DNA from: Acinetobacter sp. ANC 4558
Lineage (GTDB): Bacteria > Pseudomonadota > Gammaproteobacteria > Pseudomonadales > Moraxellaceae
NCBI RefSeq assembly: GCF_002135375.1
Contig: NZ_NEGH01000013.1
Coordinates: 41,400 to 105,399, forward strand
Length of the DNA: 64,000 nt
Direction of reading: 5' to 3'
Shown: positions 28,842-38,794 of the stretch, in pieces
How positions within the stretch are numbered: position 1 is the first letter of the stretch
Layout of the letters: every line of letters starts with the position of its first letter
Translations under genes and position numbers: made by a program
Notes under the pieces: generated by a model
Told to the model about the DNA's origin: nothing
Databases searched by the model: none
Seen by the model: only the letters and a program-made list of their open reading frames with translations

Positions 28842-29855
28842 GTGAAAAAATTTATTTTGTGCACTTTGATCATGGTTTTAATGAATCAAGTACATGCACA
28901 GGAAACGAAGGGGTCCATTGAATTTACACAAACATTCTATGGCAATTCAGGCAAATACAAAACAGCAGCTTCTCACCCATCTATCGTATTTAATTATAAT
29001 TTTTCACCTAAATTAAATGCATCATTAGAATGGGATCGTACATGGAATATGTATAATTTTAAAGGTGAAGAAAATCAACAAAATAATGCTTCTAGCATTC
29101 CTGAAGTTACGATTAATTATAATAATGGAAAAATATTCGATACAGATATTAACTGGTCCTCATCATTATTAATAAAAAATGAAGATAGTTTTAATGATAA
29201 TAATCAATTATATACAATGATACAAACAGATTTAGATTTCTCAAATTATATTCCTAAATCTGACTATGTAAAAGCTACACAATTTTCCTTCGCACCTTTA
29301 TATATATATGGGTCGAATGTACAAGGTCCTACGGGGCATTCTAATACTGCAGGAATAAGCTTATTAACGAACTGGAGTTTACCAGCAAACTTCAGTTTTA
29401 CTTTGAATGCGTATGCATTTAGAGAATGGTATCAAGGTTCATTCATTATTAGTAATTCAAATGAATCTTTCAATAATGCAAATTACTTCATGATCTTGGC
29501 TTATTTAAACTACAACACTCAATTATACAAATTTAATGATCAAGCAAACCTGAATTTTAACTTTATAGGTGGTTTTGATCCTTGGATTTCGTCAAATAAA
29601 AAAGCAGCTTGGGATCCTTTTCTAGTTGGTGAGGAAATGTATGAGTGGTTAAGCCCAACAGTAATGAACGGTAATTATAAGAAGACGTATTCACTATTTG
29701 CTTTGCCTCAAATTAATTTGAGTTATCAATACGATAAATTTTTATCTTTCTCGATATTTATGCAGGCGAAATACTCTAACCAAGTTTGGGGTGATACAGA
29801 GAAAAATTGGCGGTTGCAGCCACAAGGTGGGTTCAACATAACATATAGTTTTTAA
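28842..29855 (+). CDS. Outer-membrane beta-barrel protein at the head of the cad operon
   Basis: 337 aa with a signal peptide (MKKFILCTLIMVLMNQVHAQ) and a chain of amphipathic strands ending in a terminal Phe (GGFNITYSF), the hallmark of an outer-membrane barrel. Overall it recalls FomA-like porins, by inspection only. The GTG start at 28842 has AGGA six bases upstream. The gene ends 13 bp before cadB, so it is co-transcribed. An inferred role is passage of lysine or cadaverine across the outer membrane. Confidence 0.7.
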   Translation: MKKFILCTLIMVLMNQVHAQETKGSIEFTQTFYGNSGKYKTAASHPSIVFNYNFSPKLNASLEWDRTWNMYNFKGEENQQNNASSIPEVTINYNNGKIFDTDINWSSSLLIKNEDSFNDNNQLYTMIQTDLDFSNYIPKSDYVKATQFSFAPLYIYGSNVQGPTGHSNTAGISLLTNWSLPANFSFTLNAYAFREWYQGSFIISNSNESFNNANYFMILAYLNYNTQLYKFNDQANLNFNFIGGFDPWISSNKKAAWDPFLVGEEMYEWLSPTVMNGNYKKTYSLFALPQINLSYQYDKFLSFSIFMQAKYSNQVWGDTEKNWRLQPQGGFNITYSF

Positions 29856-29868
29856 GAAAGAGAAGTAT

Positions 29869-31170
29869 ATGACTACAACTAAACAGATAGGACTAATCGC
29901 CTGCATTGGGATTGTTGCAGGAAATATGATGGGTAGCGGTATAGCACTATTACCAGCCAATTTAGCGAGTATAGGATCAATAGCCGTCATAAGTTGGGGT
30001 ATTGCTCTAATCGGTGCAATTTCTTTAGCTTATGTTTATTCAAGGTTAGCAATTAAAGATCCTGAAGAAGGAGGGCCAATTGCTTACGCAGGTCAGGTCA
30101 GTAAAATTCTAGGGTTCCAAACAGGTGCACTGTATTATCACGCGAATTGGATTGGAAACTTAGCAATTGTTATTACAGCAGTGACATATTTATCAATATT
30201 TTTTCCCTCACTCAATACACCTATTCCAGCAGCAATTGTTTCCTTTGTAATCATTTGGTTATTCACAGGTCTAAATTTATTAGGGGCTTCTTGGATAAGT
30301 AAATTAACCACTATGGGGGTCATACTAATTCTTATTCCTGTTATCGGTACGGCTATTTTTGGGTGGTTCTGGTTTGATAAAGAAACATATATTGATAATT
30401 GGAATGTATCGCACAACCCTGATTATAAAGCTGTAATGAATGCAACATTACTATGTTTATGGGCATTTATTGGTGTTGAATCTGCATCTGTGAGTTCATC
30501 CTTAGTTAAGAATCCCAAACGAACTGTGCCAATTGCAACAATGCTAGGTACTTTAATTGCGGGAGTTGTTTATATTTCAGCGACACAAGTCATTAATGGA
30601 ATGTATCCAGCTGCTCACATGGCTGCATCTGGTGCACCATTTTCTATGACAGCTTCAACGATGTTAGGCAGTTGGGCTGGACCAGTTGTATCTGTATTTA
30701 CTGCGATTGCCTGTCTTACATCATTAGGCTCGTGGATGATGCTCGTCGGTCAAGCAGGGGCGCGTGCAGCTCATGATGGTAATTTCCCTAAGATTTATGG
30801 GGAAATTGATAAAAAAAGTGGGATTCCGAGAAAAGGTCTCATCTTATCTGCTATCCAAATGTCAATCTTATTAGTCATCGTGACAGCGATGAATTTAGAA
30901 GGTGGAACATCTGCCACGCTATTTGGAGAAATTATTAGTATTGCGGTTCTTTTGACAATGCTTCCATATTTTTACTCTTGTATCGATTTAATTCGTATGG
31001 ATGGGGTAAATACAAAAAATATTTTAAGTCTAATCACCGCCCTATTCGGATGTGTTTTCTGCTTTATCGCAATTATGGGATCAAATTCAATTGAGTTAGC
31101 AGGAACATTCATTGTCAGTTTAATCATTTTAATCTTTTACTCAGCAAAACAAAGTAAAGCAAATTCTTAA
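29869..31170 (+). CDS. cadB: Lysine/cadaverine antiporter CadB
   Basis: Inner-membrane APC-family exchanger that imports lysine and exports cadaverine. The sequence tracks E. coli CadB closely by eye: GNMMGSGIALLPANLASIG near the start, QTGALYYHANWIGNLAI, LLCLWAFIGVESA, FTAIACLTSLGSWMMLVGQA and MLPYFYSCIDLIR. 433 aa, about twelve membrane segments. It lies 12 bp before cadA, which supplies the exchanged product. Confidence 0.92.
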   Translation: MTTTKQIGLIACIGIVAGNMMGSGIALLPANLASIGSIAVISWGIALIGAISLAYVYSRLAIKDPEEGGPIAYAGQVSKILGFQTGALYYHANWIGNLAIVITAVTYLSIFFPSLNTPIPAAIVSFVIIWLFTGLNLLGASWISKLTTMGVILILIPVIGTAIFGWFWFDKETYIDNWNVSHNPDYKAVMNATLLCLWAFIGVESASVSSSLVKNPKRTVPIATMLGTLIAGVVYISATQVINGMYPAAHMAASGAPFSMTASTMLGSWAGPVVSVFTAIACLTSLGSWMMLVGQAGARAAHDGNFPKIYGEIDKKSGIPRKGLILSAIQMSILLVIVTAMNLEGGTSATLFGEIISIAVLLTMLPYFYSCIDLIRMDGVNTKNILSLITALFGCVFCFIAIMGSNSIELAGTFIVSLIILIFYSAKQSKANS

Positions 31171-31182
31171 AGGAGATGTAAG

Positions 31183-33315
31183 ATGTCTATTATCGTCACG
31201 TTAATCAATGAGCATGATAAACTTAAATCAGAATTTCTAGATTGTATCTCTAATCATTTAGAAAAGTTAAATCATACAATGCTCATCGTATCCAATGAAA
31301 ATGATTTGTATGACTCCGTAAAAAATAATGTGCGCATTTCTGGTGTAATATTTTTTGATGATCTTAAAAGTAAAGAAATATTTGAAACAATAAGTCATAT
31401 CAATTCTGAGTTACCAGTATTTACTTTTATAAATAACAATACAGAATCAGATTATAGCTTATATAACATCAATAAAAGTTTTTACTTCTTCCAATATCAA
31501 CTTTCTTCGACTGCTGATATTTCCGATCGTATTAGTCAAATTGTGGATGAGTATGTCGATAATCTTCTTCCTCCTTTAACTAAAGCACTTTTTAATTATG
31601 TTAAAAAAGATGAATATACGTTCTGTACACCAGGTCACATGGGAGGGACGGCATTTGAAAGCAGCCCAATAGGCGCAGTATTTTATGATTTTTATGGTCA
31701 AAATACGATGCGCTCTGATGTCTCCATATCGGTATCAGAATTAGGGTCGCTTTTGGATCATTCAGGTCCACATAGAGAGGCTGAGGATTTAATTTCTGAA
31801 ACCTTTAATTCAGATCGTAGCTATATCGTTACCAATGGAACATCAACAGCAAACAAAATTGTAGGGATGTATGCCTGTCCAGCAGGAAAAACAGTCCTTG
31901 TAGATCGGAATTGTCATAAATCATTGACACATTTAATGATGATGACAGATGTCACGCCGATCTATTTAATTCCAACAAGAAATAGTTACGGAATTTTGGG
32001 AGGTATCCCTAAACAAGAGTTTGCTAAAGAAAATATAGAAAAAAAAGTAAAAGAAACTAAAAATGCAACATGGCCAGTGCATGCGATTATCACAAACTCG
32101 ACATATGATGGTCTTTTCTATAAAACCGATTATATTAAAAAGACGCTGGATGTGAAATCAATTCACTTTGATTCAGCATGGGTACCATATACTAACTTCC
32201 ATCCTATATACGCAAATAAAGCAGGGATGAGTGGTGAAAGAGTGGTTGGTAAAACAATTTATGAGACTCAGTCTACACATAAACTGTTAGCTGCATTTTC
32301 CCAAGCATCAATGATTCATGTAAAAGGTGATTTTAATGAGAGAACCTTTAATGAAACTTATATGATGCATACAACAACATCTCCACTTTATAGTATTGTC
32401 GCTTCATGTGAAGTTTCTGCAGCAATGATGAAAAGCAATGCTGGTAAGAAGATGGTCGATGAGTCAATTGAGCTAGCAATAGATTTTCGACGGGAAATTA
32501 AGAAACTTCATGATCAAACAAAAGACTGGTTTTTTGATGTTTGGCAACCAGAAAATATTGATAAGAAAGAATGTTGGCCACTTGATTCAATTAATAATTG
32601 GCATGGCTTTAAAGATATAGATGATGATCATCTCTTTTTGGATCCAATCAAAGTAACACTATTAACGCCAGGATTAGACAAGCACGGAAATTTACAAACA
32701 GATGGAATTCCAGCTTCAATTGTAGAAAAATTTTTAGCAGAACATGGAATCATTGTTGAAAAAACAGGGCCGTATTCACTGTTATTCTTATTTAGCATCG
32801 GTATTAATAGATCAAAAGCATTAACTTTACTTCATAAATTGGCAGAGTTTAAGATTCTTTTCGATGCGAATGAAACAGTAAGTAATGTACTTCCGAAATT
32901 ATATAATTCTGATCCAGTATTTTATAAAACGATGAGAATTAAAGAATTAGCGGATGGAATTCATAAACTTGTTAAGCATTATAATTTGCCTGAGCTCATG
33001 TATAACGCCTTTGAGCACTTACCAATAATGGAACTTACTCCGCATGTTGCATTCCAACAAGAGATTTTAGGTAATGCGATTGAATGCCCACTGAGTGAGT
33101 TACTTAATAAAGTAAGTGCCAATATGATCTTGCCTTATCCACCAGGTATTCCAGTGATTATGCCGGGAGAAAAAATCACTGAGGATAATATCGAGATATT
33201 GAAGTTCTTAGAAATGCTTTGTGATATTGGCTCACATTATCCTGGATTTGAAACAGATATCCATGGCGTATATCTCAACGATGATGGGGAATATGTCGTT
33301 AAAGTCTTAAAGTAA
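31183..33315 (+). CDS. cadA: Inducible-type lysine decarboxylase CadA
   Basis: PLP enzyme converting lysine to cadaverine and CO2, consuming a proton. 710 aa with an N-terminal receiver-like wing domain (about 1-130), then EYTFCTPGHMGGTAF, SVSELGSLLDHSGPHREAED, HFDSAWVPYTNF and the PLP-lysine motif ETQSTHKLLAAFSQ (Lys near 366), followed by the large C-terminal domain. Strong Shine-Dalgarno AAGGAGATG. With CadB it forms the lysine-dependent acid-resistance couple. No cadC-like membrane-bound regulator is found within the flanking 10 kb. Confidence 0.95.
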   Translation: MSIIVTLINEHDKLKSEFLDCISNHLEKLNHTMLIVSNENDLYDSVKNNVRISGVIFFDDLKSKEIFETISHINSELPVFTFINNNTESDYSLYNINKSFYFFQYQLSSTADISDRISQIVDEYVDNLLPPLTKALFNYVKKDEYTFCTPGHMGGTAFESSPIGAVFYDFYGQNTMRSDVSISVSELGSLLDHSGPHREAEDLISETFNSDRSYIVTNGTSTANKIVGMYACPAGKTVLVDRNCHKSLTHLMMMTDVTPIYLIPTRNSYGILGGIPKQEFAKENIEKKVKETKNATWPVHAIITNSTYDGLFYKTDYIKKTLDVKSIHFDSAWVPYTNFHPIYANKAGMSGERVVGKTIYETQSTHKLLAAFSQASMIHVKGDFNERTFNETYMMHTTTSPLYSIVASCEVSAAMMKSNAGKKMVDESIELAIDFRREIKKLHDQTKDWFFDVWQPENIDKKECWPLDSINNWHGFKDIDDDHLFLDPIKVTLLTPGLDKHGNLQTDGIPASIVEKFLAEHGIIVEKTGPYSLLFLFSIGINRSKALTLLHKLAEFKILFDANETVSNVLPKLYNSDPVFYKTMRIKELADGIHKLVKHYNLPELMYNAFEHLPIMELTPHVAFQQEILGNAIECPLSELLNKVSANMILPYPPGIPVIMPGEKITEDNIEILKFLEMLCDIGSHYPGFETDIHGVYLNDDGEYVVKVLK

Positions 33316-33329
33316 AATCACATGAATTG

Positions 33330-33355
33330 GAAGCTAATCTATTTAGATTAGCTTC
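33330..33355 (+). promoter_or_regulatory. Strong hairpin between cadA and the second transporter
   Basis: GAAGCTAATCT-ATTT-AGATTAGCTTC is an eleven-base-pair perfect stem with no T-run. It may be an attenuator or an mRNA-stabilising 3' element that sets cadBA expression above the downstream gene. Confidence 0.5.
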
Positions 33356-33400
33356 TACTATAACGACCAATATATTGAAATATAATAAATAGGCTAAGAA

Positions 33401-34831
33401 ATGGCAGATAAAAAAGAGTTAGGATTAGTCACATTAATTGCGATAGTTGTAAGCTCCATGATCGGAAGCGGGGTGGATGGATTACCGCAGAACATGGCTG
33501 CTCATTCGGCACTAGGTCCAATTTTGATTGCTTGGTTTATTTGTGGTTTTGGTATTTTTTTTATTGCTCGGACTTTTATAATTCTCTCAAACATTAGACC
33601 CGATTTGCAGTCAGGCATATATATGTATGCTAGAGAAGGATTTGGTCCATTTATTGCCTTTATCGTCGCTTGGGGATATTGGCTGATGACTATTTTTAGC
33701 AATGTTGCCTTTGCTATTATGATCATGGATACACTAAATTATTTTATGCCCGGTGAGTTTAAAGGGGGAAATAATATCCCTTCAATCATTGGCGCTTCTA
33801 TACTAATTTGGGGCTTTAATTTTTTAGTACTTTCTGGGGTTAAAGTTGCTGGATTATTGAATACAATTGGAACATTCGCAAAAATAATTCCTCTCATAAT
33901 TTTCGTTTTTATTGTGGCTTATTTTCTAAATTTTCAACAATTAGGAAGTGACTTTTGGGGGCATAGTGCGGCTAAAGCATCCAATGATCTAGGTTCTCTT
34001 TCAAGTCAAATTTTGTCCCCTTTTTATGTGGCGTTATGGTGTTTTATTGGTATTGAAGGGGCAGTGGTTTTATCTGGTAGAGCAAAAAATACAAAAGATA
34101 TTGGTAAAGCGACATTTTGGGGATTTGTAATTTCTTTAGTAATTTGTATTTTAATTTCTGTTTTACCTTTTGGCGTATTTACGCAACAACAGCTGAGTGT
34201 TATTCCTACACCTTCTACCGCTGGGATATTGAAATCACTGGTTGGAGATTGGGGAGAATGGATTATCAATATTGGTATATTGGTTTCTATTTTATCTAGT
34301 TGGTTAGCTTGGACGATTATTTGTGCAGAAATACCAATGGTTGCTGCGGTGAATAAAACATTTCCAAAAATATTTGCAAAAAAGAATAAAAATGAATCGG
34401 CATCTGTATCACTATGGATTAGTAGCATAATAATGCAAATTGTTATTTTACTGGTTTATTTTGCACAAAATGCATGGTTGACTCTACTTGCCATTTCAGC
34501 AATTACGGTAATTCCTGCATATTTTGCCTCTACGGCATATTTATTTAAAATCAGTATAAATAAAGAATATGATCGGTATGCATCTAAAGGAAGAATTGTA
34601 GCATTAATTAGTAGCTTTATTGGGGCTATATTTTGTCTTGTGATGGTATATGCCATTAATATTAAGTATGTAATATTCATACCTGTTATTTTGACACTAG
34701 GAATACCACTCTATATTTTTTCTAGAAGAGAAGAACATAGTAAATTCTCAAAATCAGATAAAGTATATTTAGCAATATTATTATTGGCAGACATACTCGC
34801 AATTTCTGTTTATTTAATTTTTATTCACTAG
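33401..34831 (+). CDS. APC-family basic amino-acid transporter (ArcD/LysP-like)
   Basis: 476-aa inner-membrane protein with about twelve to thirteen hydrophobic segments. N-terminal LVTLIAIVVSSMIGSGVDGL matches the glycine-rich helix 1 of amino-acid/polyamine antiporters. GIYMYAREGFGPFIAF and LWCFIGIEGAVVLSGRAKN resemble arginine:ornithine and lysine exchangers. It follows cadA by 85 bp in the same direction and ends at its own terminator. Likely substrate is lysine, or lysine/cadaverine or arginine/ornithine exchange; the sequence alone does not decide. Confidence 0.75.
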   Translation: MADKKELGLVTLIAIVVSSMIGSGVDGLPQNMAAHSALGPILIAWFICGFGIFFIARTFIILSNIRPDLQSGIYMYAREGFGPFIAFIVAWGYWLMTIFSNVAFAIMIMDTLNYFMPGEFKGGNNIPSIIGASILIWGFNFLVLSGVKVAGLLNTIGTFAKIIPLIIFVFIVAYFLNFQQLGSDFWGHSAAKASNDLGSLSSQILSPFYVALWCFIGIEGAVVLSGRAKNTKDIGKATFWGFVISLVICILISVLPFGVFTQQQLSVIPTPSTAGILKSLVGDWGEWIINIGILVSILSSWLAWTIICAEIPMVAAVNKTFPKIFAKKNKNESASVSLWISSIIMQIVILLVYFAQNAWLTLLAISAITVIPAYFASTAYLFKISINKEYDRYASKGRIVALISSFIGAIFCLVMVYAINIKYVIFIPVILTLGIPLYIFSRREEHSKFSKSDKVYLAILLLADILAISVYLIFIH

Positions 34832-34884
34832 GTAGTATAAGAAGATACCAATTGATAATTTTGATGTTTTATATATTTAAAAAT

Positions 34885-34919
34885 CAGCCGAAATCTTTTT
34901 AATATTTTGGTTGTTTTTT
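34885..34919 (+). terminator. Terminator of the cad operon
   Basis: CAGCCGAAAT pairs with ATTTTGGTTG (two G-U pairs) and is followed by TTTTTT. The rest of 34920-35137 is AT-rich with nothing recognisable. Confidence 0.55.
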
Positions 34920-35137
34920 ACTGTCTTATTTTTTGTAATTTTATTCAATAATTTATAAAATAAAATTACAAAAAAGAAAAAATGTGCAACATTAAATAAT
35001 AAGAAAAAAATCACATAAAGTATATTCTATAAAATGTTGAGTTTAATGGTGTAATTATCTAAATATAAAGAATTTTTTTAATTTAATAGATATGTGAAAA
35101 ATTAATTACCCCTATATTTGATGAGCAGGAAATTACA

Positions 35138-36040
35138 ATGGATTTTAAAAATATAACAGTTGCTGGTAGTGGCGTATTAGGCTATCAAATTGCATTTCAA
35201 ACAGCATTTCGTGGGTTTAATGTCACTGTCTATGATATTAATGATGAAGTATTAGATAAGGCTAAAGAAAAGTTTAGTGAATTGTCTAAAGCTTATAAGC
35301 GAGATATTCATGCAACAGATGACCAATTGGAAAATACTTTTAAAAACCTGAGTTATGAATCTAAGCTCGCAGATGCGGTTAAAGATGCAGATTTGGTTAT
35401 AGAGGCAATTCCTGAAAATCTAGAAATTAAACGTGCTTTTTATGAAAATTTAAGTCAAGTTGCTCCTGAAAAGACAATATTTACAACGAATTCATCGACC
35501 ATGCTACCCAGTCAATTTTCAGAATTTACTGGTCGCCCTGAAAAATTCCTTGCTTTACACTTTGCAAATCAAATATGGAAATTTAATACTGCTGAAATTA
35601 TGGGACATAGTTCTACAGATAAAGCTGTATTTGAAAGTGTGGTAGAGTTTGCCAAAGCAATTGGAATGTTGGCTTTACCTTTGCATAAAGAACAACCAGG
35701 CTATATTCTAAATTCATTATTAGTACCATTCTTGATGGCAAGTTTAGATTTATGGTCTAAGCAAGTTGCGGATCCTGAGATTGTTGACAAAACATGGATG
35801 AAGGCTACAGGATCCCCCATGGGACCCTTTGCAATCTTAGATATTGTTGGCATTTCGACCGTATATAATATTGCGAAAATGAATGCAGAAAAAACTAAAG
35901 ATCCAGCATTAGAGCGGGTTGTACTTCTTTTGAAAACAGAATTTATTGATAAGGGTATTTTAGGATTACAATCGGGTAAAGGTTTTTATAATTACCCAAA
36001 TCCAGCATATCATTCTGAAAACTTTTTAAAGTCAATATGA
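35138..36040 (+). CDS. 3-hydroxyacyl-CoA dehydrogenase
   Basis: NAD-dependent oxidation of 3-hydroxyacyl-CoA, or the reverse reduction of acetoacetyl-CoA. 300 aa with a Rossmann dinucleotide site VAGSGVLGYQIA, an acidic strand-2 end (YDIND), DLVIEAIPENLEIK, TNSSTMLPSQ and the catalytic His region ALHFANQIW. The C-terminal helical domain contains PMGPFAILDIVG. No beta-oxidation partners are adjacent, so the pathway cannot be fixed. Confidence 0.85.
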   Translation: MDFKNITVAGSGVLGYQIAFQTAFRGFNVTVYDINDEVLDKAKEKFSELSKAYKRDIHATDDQLENTFKNLSYESKLADAVKDADLVIEAIPENLEIKRAFYENLSQVAPEKTIFTTNSSTMLPSQFSEFTGRPEKFLALHFANQIWKFNTAEIMGHSSTDKAVFESVVEFAKAIGMLALPLHKEQPGYILNSLLVPFLMASLDLWSKQVADPEIVDKTWMKATGSPMGPFAILDIVGISTVYNIAKMNAEKTKDPALERVVLLLKTEFIDKGILGLQSGKGFYNYPNPAYHSENFLKSI

Positions 36041-36237
36041 TAAAGCTTTAATGAATATTTCTTAATGAAATTAGTAATACTCTTATTAAGTAGGGTATTA
36101 CGCTAATCCAATATCTAATTATGATTCATTAGGAAAATCTACATAAAAATTAGTACACGATTGAAATAATGGTGAATGCATAACTTGAAGAAGGAAAACC
36201 CTTTATTTATTGGATAAGTCACTTATTTTTAATAATA

Positions 36238-36262
36238 AAAAAAGCCCTTGAAGGGCTTTTTT
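36238..36262 (-). terminator. Terminator of rpsT
   Basis: AAAGCCCTTGAAGGGCTTTTTT hairpin, with A-run and T-run on opposite sides, so it can work in both directions. It lies just beyond the rpsT stop. Confidence 0.85.
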
Positions 36263-36274
36263 CATTGCAACAAA

Positions 36275-36541
36275 TTAGTTAGCCAAAGCTTTAACTTGTG
36301 CGTTTAAGCGGCTCTTATGGCGAGCAGCTTTGTTTTTGTGGATAATGCCTTTATCAGCCATACGATCGATAACTGGTACAGCAGTTTTGTAAGCTTCTGA
36401 TGCAACAGCATAGTCGCCTGCAGCAATAGCCGCGATAGTACGTTTGATGTAAGTACGAACCATAGAACGTAAGCTTGCGTTGTGTTTGCGTGCTTTAACG
36501 TTTTGACGAGCACGTTTTTTTGCTTGAGCAGAGTTTGCCAC
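36275..36541 (-). CDS. rpsT: 30S ribosomal protein S20
   Basis: Binds 16S rRNA early in 30S assembly. The GTG start at 36541, preceded by AGGAG at seven bases, gives the canonical 88-aa [20 protein letters not shown] sequence. The open frame extends upstream to 36583, but that part lacks an RBS and is not conserved in S20. Highly basic and helical. Confidence 0.96.
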   Translation of the reverse strand: MANSAQAKKRARQNVKARKHNASLRSMVRTYIKRTIAAIAAGDYAVASEAYKTAVPVIDRMADKGIIHKNKAARHKSRLNAQVKALAN

Positions 36542-36758
36542 TCGTGCACTCCTTGAATTAGATTGGTCTGGGCGGGCTGTCATTACATCTGAAAACCAAC
36601 ATCAGAAGAACTTATAAACCAGCCCGTAAACAAGTGCCATATTGTGATTAATCTACGTCATTAAGTCAAGTCTTGTCATGCTTTGACAACATTTTTGATG
36701 CAGAAAAATGTTAAAGAAAACGTTAGATTAGTCCATAGCGTATTGGAATGATTAAAAA

Positions 36759-37424
36759 ATGATTCAACCTATGAAAAATGTTATTGTAATTGGAGCAACG
36801 GGTTTGGTTGGTTTAGAACTAATTAAACAGTTAAGTGAAATAGAACATTGTGAAAAAATTGTGGCGGTTGTCCGAAAAGAAAATAGCAGGCTGAATAAAA
36901 TAAAAAAAGTGCAACAAGTGATTATTCAGGATTTCTTTTTTTTAAATGATCAAGATGTTGATGGGTTTAGTCATGCTTTTAGTTGTTTAGGAACAACATT
37001 GAAAAAAGCAGGATCTAAAGATAATTTTTACAAAACAGATTTTGAAATTAATGCACATTTTGTAGATCTTTTCGAACTAAAAGAAACTCACTATATTTTA
37101 GTAAGTTCTATGGGTGCAAATATGAATTCCTCTATTTTTTATAGTTGTGTCAAAGGAGAGCTGGAACAGCACGTTGTGCAGTCAAAATTATATAAAACAT
37201 CTATAATTCGTCCATCTTTATTGTTAGGAGATCGTGGTGAGCAGCGTATTTTTGAGGGTTTAAGTCAAAAAATTTATCAAAAGATATCTAAATTCATGCC
37301 GAAAACATTTAAATATAAACCTGTAACAGCGCAGCAAGTCGCTCATACTATGGTCGTGGTTGCGCAATCTCAGCAAGATAAGTTGAAAATATATGATAAT
37401 TTACAAATACAAAAAATAAACTGA
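36759..37424 (+). CDS. NAD(P)-binding oxidoreductase, HTATIP2-like
   Basis: 221-aa atypical short-chain dehydrogenase/reductase fold: [15 protein letters not shown] dinucleotide motif at the N-terminus, [22 protein letters not shown] and [11 protein letters not shown]. These are found in the HTATIP2/TIP30-like family, whose bacterial substrates are unknown. The first Met at 36759 or the one at 36771 could be used. It lies 10 bp before the RraA-like gene. Confidence 0.75.
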   Translation: MIQPMKNVIVIGATGLVGLELIKQLSEIEHCEKIVAVVRKENSRLNKIKKVQQVIIQDFFFLNDQDVDGFSHAFSCLGTTLKKAGSKDNFYKTDFEINAHFVDLFELKETHYILVSSMGANMNSSIFYSCVKGELEQHVVQSKLYKTSIIRPSLLLGDRGEQRIFEGLSQKIYQKISKFMPKTFKYKPVTAQQVAHTMVVVAQSQQDKLKIYDNLQIQKIN

Positions 37425-37434
37425 GGAAATTCTC

Positions 37435-37944
37435 ATGTCTTCAACTCCATTTGTAACATGTGACTTATTAGATGATCATCCAGATCAAAATATTCAAGTA
37501 TTAATTCCTTCATTAGATGGTAAGTTTTTTCAAAGTTATGGTGCTCGTAAAAGCTTTGGTGGTGAAATTATTACAGTAAAATGTTTTGAAGATAACTCAA
37601 GGGTAAAAGAAGTATTAGCAACGAATGGAGCTGGTAAAGTTTTGGTTGTTGATGGAGGGGGTTCAATGCGCTGTGCTCTTATGGGAGATCTGATTGCAGA
37701 ATCAGCTGTGCTTAATCACTGGAATGGTGTGATTATTTATGGTTGTATTCGTGATGTCGATGCTCTAGCGCAACTTGATTTAGGTGTACATGCTCTAGCT
37801 GCAATTCCACAAAAAAGTACTCGCAAAGGGGCAGGTGAAGTGAATGTGCCACTTAGCTTTGGAGGTGTAGTATTTAATTCGGGTGCTTATATTTATGCAG
37901 ATAATAATGGCATTATTGTATCGCAAGATAAATTGATCAAATAA
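37435..37944 (+). CDS. rraA: RraA-family protein
   Basis: 169 aa, starting [20 protein letters not shown], with the conserved [30 protein letters not shown] and [19 protein letters not shown] of the RraA/HMG-aldolase fold. In E. coli the family member inhibits RNase E; many relatives are 4-hydroxy-4-methyl-2-oxoglutarate aldolases, and the sequence does not discriminate. Own terminator follows. Confidence 0.85.
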   Translation: MSSTPFVTCDLLDDHPDQNIQVLIPSLDGKFFQSYGARKSFGGEIITVKCFEDNSRVKEVLATNGAGKVLVVDGGGSMRCALMGDLIAESAVLNHWNGVIIYGCIRDVDALAQLDLGVHALAAIPQKSTRKGAGEVNVPLSFGGVVFNSGAYIYADNNGIIVSQDKLIK

Positions 37945-37952
37945 ATAATACA

Positions 37953-37987
37953 AAATTTAAAAAGGAGCATTAGCTCCTTTTTAAATT
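37953..37987 (+). terminator. Terminator after the RraA-like gene
   Basis: TTTAAAAAGGAGC-ATTA-GCTCCTTTTTAAA, long stem between convergent genes; probably bidirectional. Confidence 0.85.
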
Positions 37988-38003
37988 CACATTTAAGATC
38001 AAA

Positions 38004-38417
38004 TTAAAGTTCAGCTTTAATTTTTTCTGCTTGCGCTTTAATTTTTTCTTGGTCACCCATTGTTAATGCATGCTTACCTAGTTCATGAACAGAACTAGGA
38101 ATAAGGTGAAAATGCACATGTGGTACAGTTTGCCCAGCAGCAACGCCTGACAATTGCATTAATACAATACCGTCTACATCAAAAGCTTTTTTCATTGCTC
38201 GCGCAACTTTTTGCACCACTTGAATGGTATATGCTGCATCATCACCATCTAAGTCAAGTAGGGTAACAGCCGGTGCTTTTGGAATAACCAAAGTATGACC
38301 ATCGGCTTGAGGCATGATATCCATAAAAGCAAGAACTTTATCATCTTCATAGATTTTAATTGACGGTAATTCGCCTCGTAGAATTCTTGCAAAAATATTT
38401 TGATCATCGTAAGCCAT
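38004..38417 (-). CDS. HIT-family nucleotide hydrolase (HinT-like)
   Basis: 137-aa histidine-triad protein, expected to cleave adenosine phosphoramidates or related nucleotides. The triad HVHFHLIP is intact; NIFARILRGELPSIKIYED and MPQADGHTLVIPK are standard HIT features. Cytoplasmic, single gene, 30 bp after the YARHG gene on the same strand. Confidence 0.9.
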   Translation of the reverse strand: MAYDDQNIFARILRGELPSIKIYEDDKVLAFMDIMPQADGHTLVIPKAPAVTLLDLDGDDAAYTIQVVQKVARAMKKAFDVDGIVLMQLSGVAAGQTVPHVHFHLIPSSVHELGKHALTMGDQEKIKAQAEKIKAEL

Positions 38418-38447
38418 GTCGATTCCTTTATTGACAATAAATAATGA

Positions 38448-38717
38448 TTATTTACACTGCAATTCTTTTTGACGCGCTTTAATTTGATCTAAGCGGGCTT
38501 GTTCTGCATCTGAAAATTTAGGTTTCGATGTATAACAATCTGCATTGTTATTAAATCGAGATTTTGCATCAGGATCTTTAAAACAAAAACCTTTAGATGC
38601 GTAAATAACATCAGAGTCTTGCTGTAGTTTTTTACATTCTTGTTCAGATGCAAAAGCACTACCCATACTCATTAAGCTTAGGCAGCAGGTTAATGCTACA
38701 GTTTTAAATTTACTCAT
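38448..38717 (-). CDS. Small exported YARHG-domain-like protein
   Basis: From ATG 38717 (GAGGG nine bases upstream) the 89-aa product has a signal peptide (MSKFKTVALTCCLSLM to AFA) and a mature domain with four cysteines and YASKGFCFKDPDAKSRFN, resembling the YARHG motif of secreted bacterial proteins. The frame is open up to 38777, but that start would place the signal peptide internally. Function unknown; likely periplasmic with disulfides. Confidence 0.6.
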   Translation of the reverse strand: MSKFKTVALTCCLSLMSMGSAFASEQECKKLQQDSDVIYASKGFCFKDPDAKSRFNNNADCYTSKPKFSDAEQARLDQIKARQKELQCK

Positions 38718-38794
38718 CAAATTATGCCCTCGATGTTTATTGCTTACTGCATGCCCATCATTTGGGTCGATTGTCATGGTATCACGGCATGCAT

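Noticed and set aside
29869..31170. PotE-type putrescine/ornithine antiporter
   Set aside because: GNMMGSGIALLPANLASIG and LYYHANWIGNLAI agree with CadB, and the next gene is a lysine decarboxylase.
36542..36583. N-terminal extension of S20
   Set aside because: The extra 14 codons lack a ribosome-binding site and are not part of the S20 fold; AGGAG sits correctly for the GTG at 36541.
37435..37944. MenG methyltransferase for the RraA-like gene
   Set aside because: The older MenG label for this family is a misannotation; there is no SAM-binding motif.
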